Positions 1-7,545 of a DNA stretch of 13,731 bases are shown in pieces. How positions within the stretch are numbered: the first letter of the stretch is position 1; each line of letters opens with the position of its first letter. Source of the stretch: Helicobacter sp. (GTDB taxonomy: Bacteria > Campylobacterota > Campylobacteria > Campylobacterales > Helicobacteraceae); the NCBI GenBank assembly GCA_029257755.1, contig JARIAP010000086.1, positions 1 to 13,731 of the forward strand. Direction: 5' to 3'. Position numbers and translations under genes: made by a program. Below the pieces are notes generated by a model. That model saw only the letters and a list, made by a program, of their open reading frames with translations. It did no database searches and had not been told where the DNA came from.

Positions 1-1248
<1,248 letters not shown>

Positions 1249-1257
1249 GGAAATACT

Positions 1258-1632
1258 ATGCAAGAACTTCAATTAGATATTGTTACTCCTTATGGTGAAA
1301 TTTTCAATGGTAAAATTACCTCCGTTTATTTACCGGGTAAAGATGGTGAATTTGGCGTTTTATTTGGGCATTGTGATATGTTGGCGTTGTTGCAAACTGG
1401 CATAATTGACATTCGTTCTGATTCTGGACATGATTTAGTAGCTATAAATTGGGGACATGTATCAATTAGTAATAATAAAATTAGTGTTTTAGTTGATGGT
1501 GCGGTATGTATCCATGAAGGAGATAGTAAAATATCAAAAGCATTAGAACAAGCTAAAAAATTACTTGAAGATGCATCAAGTGATACATCTATGATGGCTG
1601 GTGCATTGCGTAAGTTAGAAGAAGCAAAATAA
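1258..1632 (+). CDS. atpC: F1Fo ATP synthase subunit epsilon
   Basis: This 124-residue protein is the epsilon subunit of the central rotor stalk, which couples rotation to catalysis and can inhibit ATP hydrolysis. The N-terminal beta-sandwich starts with LDIVTPYGEIFNGKITSVYLPGKDGEFGVLFGH, the family signature, and the last 35 residues are a helical hairpin rich in Lys, Glu and Ala. An AAGGAAA ribosome site lies just upstream of the ATG, in the short gap after atpD, and the two genes are surely cotranscribed. It ends the operon here: the next gene is on the opposite strand. In H. pylori and Campylobacter I recall exbB/exbD/tol genes following atpC, and these are absent. Confidence 0.96.
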   Translation: MQELQLDIVTPYGEIFNGKITSVYLPGKDGEFGVLFGHCDMLALLQTGIIDIRSDSGHDLVAINWGHVSISNNKISVLVDGAVCIHEGDSKISKALEQAKKLLEDASSDTSMMAGALRKLEEAK

Positions 1633-1635
1633 TTT

Positions 1636-1654
1636 AATATAGTTTATCTATATT
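1636..1654 (+). terminator. possible weak terminator after atpC
   Basis: AATATAG and CTATATT (7-bp perfect arms) enclose the 5-base loop TTTAT directly downstream of the atpC stop, followed by a short T-rich stretch. The stem has a single G-C pair, so it would be weak. It lies between the convergent atpC and cytochrome genes, where a terminator is expected. Confidence 0.35.
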
Positions 1655-1686
1655 TTAATAGTTAAGTCATTATGTAGTTTATTGAA

Positions 1687-2070
1687 TTATTTTAATTCAC
1701 TTATATAATAATAAATTGCCTTTATTTCAGAATCTGTTAAATAATACTTTGGCATAACTCCATTTGATTGTTGCAAAGCTTTTTTAAACTTTTGTTCATC
1801 AATATTTGTAATATCTGGTGCTTTAATTTCTTTTGTTATGCCTCTATGGCTATATGTTGCTATATGCAATCCTTTTCCATATTCTCCATGACACACCTTA
1901 CAGCTTATGCCTCTTGGATCATTATATAAATAACTTCCATATTCTCTTTCTGTCATAAATTGTTCTTCTTGTTTATATATGGTATCTTCACTATTGATAG
2001 AATCTACGGAGTTTGCCATTATTTGCTGGATAGCAAATGCAATTAATATATTAATAAACAATAATTTCAT
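1687..2070 (-). CDS. small exported monohaem c-type cytochrome
   Basis: This 127-residue protein has an N-terminal signal peptide (MKLLFINILIAFAIQQIMANS, cleavage likely after MA-N), so it acts in the periplasm, perhaps membrane-anchored. The haem attachment site CKVCH is at residues 57-61, and a likely distal methionine ligand is Met106 in the segment GVMPKYYLTDSEIKAIYYYIS, the normal class I arrangement with a C-terminal helix packing on the haem. The expected role is single-electron transfer to or from a respiratory complex; the partner cannot be told from sequence. It differs from the abundant cytochrome c-553 in having an acidic, Tyr/Glu-rich linker (residues 25-50) before the haem site. 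An AGAGGAT ribosome site precedes the ATG. It is convergent with atpC and divergent from ispH, so probably transcribed alone. Confidence 0.85.
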   Translation of the reverse strand: MKLLFINILIAFAIQQIMANSVDSINSEDTIYKQEEQFMTEREYGSYLYNDPRGISCKVCHGEYGKGLHIATYSHRGITKEIKAPDITNIDEQKFKKALQQSNGVMPKYYLTDSEIKAIYYYISELK

Positions 2071-2092
2071 ATATCCTCTTTGTAAATTTATT

Positions 2093-2098
2093 ATTATA
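2093..2098 (-). promoter_or_regulatory. extended -10 promoter element for the cytochrome gene
   Basis: On the minus strand this reads TGCTATAAT, an extended -10 box (TGnTATAAT), about 22 bases upstream of the cytochrome ATG. No -35 box is visible, as is common for the housekeeping sigma factor of Campylobacterota. Confidence 0.5.
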
Positions 2099-2176
2099 GC
2101 AAAACTATTTATTTATTATAAAGTAAATTGTTTGCATTTTTTGCGTTACTATTATATAAATTATTAGGAGAATTTT

Positions 2177-3022
2177 ATGAAGGTATTATTAGCAGAAAAA
2201 TATGGGTTTTGTTTTGGTGTTAAAAGGGCTATAAAAATTACAGAAAAAATTGCAAAATCAAATCCAAACACATTAACATTAGGACCACTTATACATAATC
2301 CACTTGAAATTGAACGCTTACAAAATCAATTTGGCGTAAAAGTGCAAGAAGATATTGAAAATCTAGGTGAAAGCAAAAGTGTCATTATAAGAACACATGG
2401 TATCACAAAACAAAACCTTGAAATGTTGAAACTAAAAGATGTTGAAATTACAGATGCTACTTGCCCATTTGTTACAAAACCACAAAAGATTGTAGAAAAA
2501 ATGAGTAAAGAAGGTTACTCTATAATTATTTTTGGAGATTTTAATCATCCCGAAGTAAAAAGCGTTATGAGTTATAGCATAAAACCACCAATTGTAATAA
2601 GTGATATTGATATGCTTAAAAAAATAGATAAAATACCAAAAAAGATAGCAGTAGTATCTCAAACAACAAAACAAATTGACAAATTCTCACATATAGTGCA
2701 ATATCTTATAGCAAATACATTAGAAGTAAGAGTTTTCAATACAATATGTAATGCTACATTTGAAAATCAAGAAGCGACAAGAAACCTAAGTCAAAAAGCA
2801 GATATTATGATTATTGTAGGAGGGAAAACATCATCAAACACAAAACAGCTTTTTTATATAGCACAAAACCATTGTAAAGATAGTTACCTGGTTGAAAATG
2901 AAAATGATATACAATTGTCATGGTTTAAAAATAAGCAAATATGTGGAATTAGTGCTGGTGCAAGCACCCCAAATTGGGTAATCAAGAGTGTTGAAGAAAA
3001 AATTAAAAGTATAACCAATTGA
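2177..3022 (+). CDS. ispH: 4-hydroxy-3-methylbut-2-enyl diphosphate reductase
   Basis: IspH (LytB) carries out the last step of the MEP pathway, reducing HMBPP to IPP and DMAPP with a [4Fe-4S] cluster in the cytoplasm. At 281 residues it has the three cluster cysteines: Cys12 (YGFCFGV), Cys96 (DATCPF) and Cys191 (NTICNAT). Active-site residues seen include His40 (GPLIHNP), His74 (RTHG), His124 and Glu126 (NHPE), the GGKTSSNT loop and the SAGASTPNW block. An AGGAG ribosome site six bases before the ATG fixes the start. In H. pylori I recall lytB lying between aroA and rpsA; here it is flanked by a cytochrome gene and ilvB, so the gene is in a rearranged place and probably monocistronic. A hairpin follows the stop codon directly. 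Confidence 0.97.
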   Translation: MKVLLAEKYGFCFGVKRAIKITEKIAKSNPNTLTLGPLIHNPLEIERLQNQFGVKVQEDIENLGESKSVIIRTHGITKQNLEMLKLKDVEITDATCPFVTKPQKIVEKMSKEGYSIIIFGDFNHPEVKSVMSYSIKPPIVISDIDMLKKIDKIPKKIAVVSQTTKQIDKFSHIVQYLIANTLEVRVFNTICNATFENQEATRNLSQKADIMIIVGGKTSSNTKQLFYIAQNHCKDSYLVENENDIQLSWFKNKQICGISAGASTPNWVIKSVEEKIKSITN

Positions 3023-3045
3023 TATAAAATTACTATAATTTTATA
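3023..3045 (+). terminator. A/T-only hairpin directly after ispH
   Basis: TATAAAATTA and TAATTTTATA are perfect 10-bp arms around the 3-base loop CTA, starting at the base after the ispH stop codon. With no G-C pair it is a weak stem, but its position and length suggest a 3'-end or transcription-ending structure. The T-tract is part of the stem and does not follow it. Confidence 0.4.
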
Positions 3046-3204
3046 AGATACATATAAATATAATGCTTAAAAATCAATAAGATTAACTAAAATAGTATAT
3101 TGCTTATAGTGCATTTTTGATTGCACATAGATATAATAAAATATAAAACTAAAATTAAGCAACAAAACATATCAAACTAAGTCATAATAATTGTTAAAAA
3201 TTGT

Positions 3205-3210
3205 TATAAT
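3205..3210 (+). promoter_or_regulatory. -10 box of the ilvB-ilvN promoter
   Basis: A perfect TATAAT lies about 40 bases before the ilvB ATG, inside a T/A-rich stretch (TTGTTATAATATAAC). A second TATAAT at 3132-3137, just after a GTGCA/TGCAC inverted repeat (3109-3126), could be an alternative promoter. No T-box or leader-peptide attenuator was recognised in this 228-base gap. Confidence 0.45.
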
Positions 3211-3250
3211 ATAACTTTAACTCAAACATTAATTATAAAAAAGGAGTTCC

Positions 3251-5023
3251 ATGTCAAGTCAAAGAATGAATGGGTCAATGATGCTTGTTGAAGCATTACA
3301 TTTAGAAAATGTTTCAGTAATTTTTGGTTATCCCGGTGGGGCTGTATTAAATGTTTATGATGAAATTTATAAACAAAAATATTTTCGTCATGTTTTAACA
3401 AGACATGAACAAGCAGCAGTCCATGCAGCTGATGGATATGCAAGGGCATCTGGTAAGGTTGGTGTAGCAATAATTACTTCTGGTCCCGGATTTACAAATG
3501 CGGTAACAGGTATTGCTACTGCATTTACAGACTCTATACCGCTTGTTATAATAAGCGGTCAAGTACCTTTAACACAAATAGGAACAGATGCGTTTCAAGA
3601 AATAGATGCAGTAGGAATATCTCGTCCATGCACAAAGCATAACTACCTTGTAAAAAGTATTAAAGAGTTACCAAGAATATTAAAGGAAGCATTCTATATA
3701 GCAAAAAGTGGAAGACCAGGACCTGTTTTAATAGATTTGCCAAAAGATATTAGTGCTCAAGTTGGGGAATTCAATTACCCAAATAGCATCTCATTATCAA
3801 GTTATAAACCAAATATAAAAGGAAATTTAAGGCAGATAAAAAAATTAGCACAAGCGATATTAGAATCAAATAATCCACTTTTTTACATTGGTGGTGGAGC
3901 TGTTATATCAAACAGCTATGATGAAATAAAAAGAATTTTAGATATAACCCAGATTCCAAGTGTTGAAACACTAATGGCTAGAGGTATGTCTCAAGGTAGT
4001 AATAATTTTTTGGGTATGCTTGGTATGCACGGGACATATGCTGCTAATATGGCTACAAGCGAATGTGATTTGTTAATTAGTCTTGGGGCTAGGTTTGATG
4101 ATAGGGTAACAGGAAAAGTTAGTGAATTTGCAAAGTTTGCAAAAATAGCACACATTGATATTGATCCTAGCTCTATTGGAAAAATAATTGATGTAAATTA
4201 CCCTATTGTTGGAGATTTAAAACTTGTATTGCAAGAATTAATAAAAGAATTGCAAGATAAAGAATTATCAAAAGAAGTTAGAAATGAAAGAGAAGCATGG
4301 ATCTTAAAACTAAAAAAATGGAGTAATGCTCATCCATTAAAATATCAAGATTCCATAGAATCTAAACAAAATATAAATAAAACAAGGCTAACAGATTGTA
4401 ATTTACAACAATCGTTAAAACCACAATGGATAATTGAAGAGGTTGGTAAAATATTAGGTAATGATGCAATTATTACTACTGATGTGGGACAACATCAAAT
4501 GTGGGTAGCACAATTTTATCCATTTAAATCTAAAAGACAATTTATAACAAGTGGTGGGCTTGGAACTATGGGGTTTGGAATGCCTGCAAATATGGGTGTT
4601 TTCTTTGCGCTACAAGAAATATATAAGGATTCTAAACAACAAAAATATGCTGTGAGTTTTAGTGGTGATGGTGGCATATTAATGAATATACAAGAGCTTA
4701 TGACTTGCGTAGAGTCTAATATTAAAACTATTAACATAATACTAAATAATGGATATTTAGGTATGGTTAAACAATGGCAAGAATTCTTTTATGAAAAAAG
4801 ATTATCACATGTTTTACTTACGCAACCAAATTTTAAATTGTTAGCAGAAAGTTTTGGTGCATTGGGATTAGAAGCAACCACAAAAGAAGAATTTAAAAAA
4901 GCCTTAAAAGATGCTATTGAAAGTCCAAAGGTTAGTATAATAAATGTTGCAATAGATAAAGATGAAATAGTATTGCCTATGGTGCCAGGTGGAAACCCAC
5001 TTTACAAAATGATATTAGAATAA
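3251..5023 (+). CDS. ilvB: acetolactate synthase, large catalytic subunit
   Basis: This thiamine-diphosphate and FAD enzyme condenses two pyruvates to acetolactate, or pyruvate and 2-ketobutyrate to acetohydroxybutyrate, starting valine, leucine and isoleucine synthesis. At 590 residues it shows the N-terminal PYR domain with the catalytic Glu53 (RHEQAAVHAADGYARASGKVG), the central FAD-binding domain (about 190-345) and the C-terminal PP domain with the ThDP/Mg motif starting GDGGILMN at 472-479 and ending ILNNGYLGMVKQWQ. A perfect AAGGAG ribosome site stands four bases before the ATG. Residues about 365-390 (Ser/Asn/Gln/Lys-rich, between HPLKY and KPQW) are longer than the short linker usual here. 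It is followed after 10 bases by ilvN. The presence of the regulatory subunit supports the anabolic enzyme and not a catabolic AlsS. Confidence 0.96.
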   Translation: MSSQRMNGSMMLVEALHLENVSVIFGYPGGAVLNVYDEIYKQKYFRHVLTRHEQAAVHAADGYARASGKVGVAIITSGPGFTNAVTGIATAFTDSIPLVIISGQVPLTQIGTDAFQEIDAVGISRPCTKHNYLVKSIKELPRILKEAFYIAKSGRPGPVLIDLPKDISAQVGEFNYPNSISLSSYKPNIKGNLRQIKKLAQAILESNNPLFYIGGGAVISNSYDEIKRILDITQIPSVETLMARGMSQGSNNFLGMLGMHGTYAANMATSECDLLISLGARFDDRVTGKVSEFAKFAKIAHIDIDPSSIGKIIDVNYPIVGDLKLVLQELIKELQDKELSKEVRNEREAWILKLKKWSNAHPLKYQDSIESKQNINKTRLTDCNLQQSLKPQWIIEEVGKILGNDAIITTDVGQHQMWVAQFYPFKSKRQFITSGGLGTMGFGMPANMGVFFALQEIYKDSKQQKYAVSFSGDGGILMNIQELMTCVESNIKTINIILNNGYLGMVKQWQEFFYEKRLSHVLLTQPNFKLLAESFGALGLEATTKEEFKKALKDAIESPKVSIINVAIDKDEIVLPMVPGGNPLYKMILE

Positions 5024-5033
5024 GGGATAGACT

Positions 5034-5498
5034 ATGCAAAAAAGAATTATATGTATTACGGTTATAAATGAACATAGTGTATTAGCAAGAATTTCTGGAT
5101 TATTTGCTGGTAGAGGATATAACATTGATAGTCTTACGGTTGCACCATTACCAGATAATAATTTATCAAGAATTACAATATCAACTAGAGGTGATGAAAA
5201 AGTGCTTGAACAAATAATCAAACAACTACATAAAATTATACCTGTATTAAATGTAGTGGAAAACAATGATATTATTACACAAGAAATAATGCTTGTAAAA
5301 TTTGAAAATAACGAAAAAATTGGAGCAATTAGTGCCTTGATTAATTCATCTGGCGGAAAAATTGTGAGTTGGAGTGAAAAAAATATAGTATTTAGCATTA
5401 GTGCAGACACACAGACAATACAAGATATTATAAAATCACTAAATAACTTTATGCCAAAAGAAATTATACGAAGTGGCGTTCTTGCTATTGAAAAATAA
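5034..5498 (+). CDS. ilvN: acetolactate synthase, small regulatory subunit
   Basis: This 154-residue ACT-domain protein binds valine at subunit interfaces, activates the IlvB partner and gives feedback inhibition. The N-terminal ACT domain (about residues 5-78) contains the family signature NEHSVLARISGLFAGRGYNI followed by SLTVAPL; the second half is the C-terminal regulatory domain, ending in the usual RSGVLAIEK. The length suits the IlvH/IlvN long form. An AAGGGA ribosome site lies in the 10-base gap after ilvB, so the two are translated from one message. The symbol ilvN is used for the ilvB partner; ilvH would be equally defensible. Confidence 0.95.
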   Translation: MQKRIICITVINEHSVLARISGLFAGRGYNIDSLTVAPLPDNNLSRITISTRGDEKVLEQIIKQLHKIIPVLNVVENNDIITQEIMLVKFENNEKIGAISALINSSGGKIVSWSEKNIVFSISADTQTIQDIIKSLNNFMPKEIIRSGVLAIEK

Positions 5499-5500
5499 TG

Positions 5501-5559
5501 AAATCTATAGTATAAATTAACATAAACAATAGAATTGTTAATTTATATGCTTTAGATTT
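5501..5559. terminator. long hairpin between convergent ilvN and yraN
   Basis: A 12-bp perfect inverted repeat, TATAAATTAACA (5511-5522) and TGTTAATTTATA (5536-5547), encloses a 13-base loop. An outer 7-bp repeat, AAATCTA (5501-5507) and TAGATTT (5553-5559), extends it across small internal loops. It starts two bases after the ilvN stop, in the gap between convergent genes, so it probably ends transcription in both directions, although no clean U-tract follows it on the plus side. Confidence 0.5.
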
Positions 5560-5592
5560 AAACACTCAATATTTTATTAATACAACTCATTT

Positions 5593-5958
5593 CTATATAT
5601 AAAATGTTATATTTTCAATAAAACTTATATTATCTTTATAGATGCTTATAGCATCTATACAAAAATCACAATCTATACCTTGATTCGCAATAAAAACATG
5701 TATAGCCTTTGTTAATCTTTGAAGTTTTTTAGGGGTAATATTTAATAATGGATTTAGACAAGACGATGATTTAACTTCTATAAAATGCAATATAGAATCT
5801 TTTTTCATAACTAGATCAATCTCACCATATTTAGTATAAAAATTTTTTGCCATAAAACTAAAACCTATGCTCACAAGGTATTGCATGGCTATTTTTTCAT
5901 AATAATCACCTTTTGTTCTTGTGCTATCTAGTTTTATATCTATATTAGAATCTAGCAT
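5593..5958 (-). CDS. yraN: YraN/UPF0102 family nuclease-like protein
   Basis: This 121-residue protein belongs to the UPF0102 family, which has a restriction-endonuclease-like fold and an uncertain role, probably in DNA handling. The core signature is visible: KGDYYEKIAMQYLVSIGF (about 16-33), then YGEIDLVMKKDSILHFIEVKSS, in which Glu46, Asp48, Glu61 and Lys63 match the D/E-X-K metal site. The C-terminal part has the family helix (PKKLQRLTKAIHVFI) and an FCIDAISI strand. The start is uncertain: the ATG has no good ribosome site, only AAGG about 17 bases upstream, at the stop of the preceding gene; translational coupling to that gene, 14 bases away, is likely. The next in-frame ATG would remove the conserved first helix, so the longer form is preferred. 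Confidence 0.88.
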   Translation of the reverse strand: MLDSNIDIKLDSTRTKGDYYEKIAMQYLVSIGFSFMAKNFYTKYGEIDLVMKKDSILHFIEVKSSSCLNPLLNITPKKLQRLTKAIHVFIANQGIDCDFCIDAISIYKDNISFIENITFYI

Positions 5959-5972
5959 ATTATACTATAATG

Positions 5973-6896
5973 TTACCTTGATATAATAGAAATATTATAT
6001 TCATCAATGTATTTAAATAAATTTAATGGTTCATCAAATATTTTAATTAAATCATGTGAATTTAACACAGAATTAGTCTTTTTTGTAAATCTAACTGACA
6101 CATATTGCTTTTTAGAGGTTAATAAATCCCCAACGGCAGTGGCTAATTTGCTTAATTGAGTAATGGCATTTTGAGATATACTTTTTTCATTAGCAAGACT
6201 TACAGGCACCATAGAAACACCCATATTAACTGAAGCTATATATTGTTCCTTTGTGTATTCGCTATCATTATACTTGATTATTTTAAATATTTTATCACCA
6301 AGCTTATTACCTTTTAATTCAAAATAAAATTCCTTTATATTAATGCCATATTTATTTAAAAATTTCGTATAATATTCATCAATTGAATCTTGTATTATTG
6401 GCATAGAATCTTCTATATCTTCAAATTCATCAAAAATAGTAGCAATATCTTTGTTGCTGAAACTTTTAGATTCTATATCTGTTATATTTTTTATTTTAAA
6501 AGAATAAGATGGCGATAAAGCATTACATGTAATGTCTGAATTTAATACAATGCCTCTTGCTGTATAAGATATATCACAATTTACTTTATCAAGCCTTATT
6601 TCATCATATATACCTAAATCTTTAGGATATCCTACATCAAAATGTGTTTTTATTTTGTATGAATTATTACTTGAAACAACATTTAAAACTACATTATTTA
6701 ATGATATTTCTTCTATGGGTATATACTTTGCCGTGCAAGTAGTATTTTTGTCATCACCATTACAAGTATATGATATATTTGATTGTTTTTGTAATTTACT
6801 AAACATTGAATCAGCGATATCTTTTGCTGTCTTAGCATATATAAACATAGACATAGAACAAATTAATGTACTACAACATATTGTTTTAAAACTCAT
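5973..6896 (-). CDS. exported protein of unknown function, four cysteines
   Basis: I do not recognise this 307-residue protein. It opens with a signal peptide (MSFKTICCSTLICSMSMFIYA, then KTAKD), so it is probably periplasmic or surface-located. The start is placed at the ATG at 6896 because GGAG lies six bases before it; the ATG at 6911 has no such site. Beyond the signal peptide there are four Cys, in two pairs: TCNGDDKNTTC near the N terminus and VNCDISYT...DITCN about 50 residues on, which suggests two disulphide bonds. The first half alternates short strands; the middle is acidic and helical (DIATIFDEFEDIEDSMPIIQDSIDEYY); a Ser/Ala-rich stretch (ASVNMGVSMVPVSLANEKS) comes later. No enzyme motif, lipobox or further membrane helix is seen. 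It is cotranscribed with yraN, 14 bases downstream. Confidence 0.82.
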   Translation of the reverse strand: MSFKTICCSTLICSMSMFIYAKTAKDIADSMFSKLQKQSNISYTCNGDDKNTTCTAKYIPIEEISLNNVVLNVVSSNNSYKIKTHFDVGYPKDLGIYDEIRLDKVNCDISYTARGIVLNSDITCNALSPSYSFKIKNITDIESKSFSNKDIATIFDEFEDIEDSMPIIQDSIDEYYTKFLNKYGINIKEFYFELKGNKLGDKIFKIIKYNDSEYTKEQYIASVNMGVSMVPVSLANEKSISQNAITQLSKLATAVGDLLTSKKQYVSVRFTKKTNSVLNSHDLIKIFDEPLNLFKYIDEYNISIISR

Positions 6897-6924
6897 TATT
6901 AACTCCATCAAAGTGATAAAATAA

Positions 6925-6930
6925 ATTATA
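6925..6930 (-). promoter_or_regulatory. -10 box for the exported-protein gene
   Basis: TATAAT on the minus strand (GGTATAATTTAT) lies 28 bases before the chosen ATG at 6896, giving a leader of about 20 bases. No -35 hexamer is present at the proper distance. Confidence 0.45.
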
Positions 6931-6974
6931 CCTAAAAATTAATGTATTTTGGTGTTTAATATCACTATAAATGA

Positions 6975-7289
6975 TTATTTTAATATCGTTTTAATCACTT
7001 CTTCAATAGTTGCTTGACTCTTTGGTTCTACAATACGCTCTGCTATTTCATTTCCATCTTTATAAAAAATAAGTGTTGGAATCCTTTTAATTTGCAAGGT
7101 ATCTTTTAATTGCTCTTCTTTACTAAAATCAACCTTAAAAAACTTTATTTTATCGTTATATTCAGTTTCTAATGCTTTCATGATAGGGTCAATAAATCTA
7201 CAATCAGGACACCAACTAGCCCCAATATTAACAATCACAATACCATCTTGTATAGAATCTAAAAAGTTTTTACTAGTTACTTCTTGCAT
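6975..7289 (-). CDS. thioredoxin with WCPDC active site (Trx2-like)
   Basis: This is a 104-residue cytoplasmic thioredoxin. The active site is SWCPDC (Cys27 and Cys30) instead of WCGPC, preceded by VIVNIGA and followed by the cis-proline loop RIPTLIFYKDG (Pro71) and a C-terminal helix. As I recall, H. pylori Trx2 has the same WCPDC motif, a similar VEPKSQ tail and this length, so it is the Trx2 type and not the main TrxA. Its expected role is dithiol-disulphide exchange, for instance with peroxidases under oxidative stress. The start is set at the ATG at 7289, because GGAG at 7296-7299 is six bases upstream; the ATG at 7301 overlaps that site and has none of its own. It follows a tRNA gene on the same strand and may be cotranscribed with it. 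Confidence 0.93.
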   Translation of the reverse strand: MQEVTSKNFLDSIQDGIVIVNIGASWCPDCRFIDPIMKALETEYNDKIKFFKVDFSKEEQLKDTLQIKRIPTLIFYKDGNEIAERIVEPKSQATIEEVIKTILK

Positions 7290-7385
7290 GAAAATCTCCA
7301 TTTTTAAATAACTCTATAATAATATCTTTATATTCTAAATGTAAGGTTAGTAATTTAATATAAATGTGTAGAATGTTAAAAACAA

Positions 7386-7462
7386 TGGTGGATCTTGTAG
7401 GACTTGAACCTACGACCACTCGGTTATGAGCCGAGTGCTCTAACCAACTGAGCTAAAGATCC
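7386..7462 (-). tRNA. tRNA with CAU anticodon (Met, or Ile2 decoding AUA)
   Basis: A full 77-base cloverleaf is seen on the minus strand: acceptor GGATCTT/AAGATCC, D arm GCTC-AGTTGGTTA-GAGC, anticodon arm CTCGG-CTCATAA-CCGAG with anticodon CAT, variable loop TGGTC, T arm GTAGG-TTCAAGT-CCTAC, discriminator A and an encoded CCA end. All stems are perfectly paired. It is not initiator tRNA, since the first acceptor base pair is matched and the anticodon stem lacks the three G-C pairs of initiators. Elongator Met and the lysidine-modified Ile2 tRNA cannot be told apart safely by eye. Confidence 0.95.
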
Positions 7463-7484
7463 AATCTTTAAGTTGGAGTTTTGG

Positions 7485-7490
7485 ATTATA
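7485..7490 (-). promoter_or_regulatory. extended -10 promoter for the tRNA
   Basis: TGATATAAT (extended -10, TGnTATAAT) on the minus strand lies 23 bases upstream of the mature tRNA 5' end and is preceded by long A/T tracts. It may also drive the thioredoxin gene by read-through. Confidence 0.5.
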
Positions 7491-7545
7491 TCATAAAAAA
7501 ATAAATAACAATATATTTTTATATTTTTTTCAAAAAACAAATACA

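Noticed and set aside
3222..3470. Minus-strand open frames antisense to ilvB (also 4516-4737) and to ispH (2432-2674)
   Set aside because: They are antisense to clear enzymes, have His/Tyr/Phe-rich shadow compositions and no family features.
5015..5410. 131-codon minus-strand open frame antisense to ilvN
   Set aside because: It mirrors the ilvN coding sequence almost end to end; ilvN has a perfect family match and this frame has none, despite looking hydrophobic.
6655..6924. Plus-strand open frame antisense to the exported protein
   Set aside because: It has no ribosome site and lies opposite a frame with signal peptide, ribosome site and promoter.
7521..7541. Run of T followed by run of A downstream of the SDR gene as a terminator
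   Set aside because: The arms are directly adjacent, leaving no room for a loop, and contain no G-C pairs; it is better read as a simple A/T tract.
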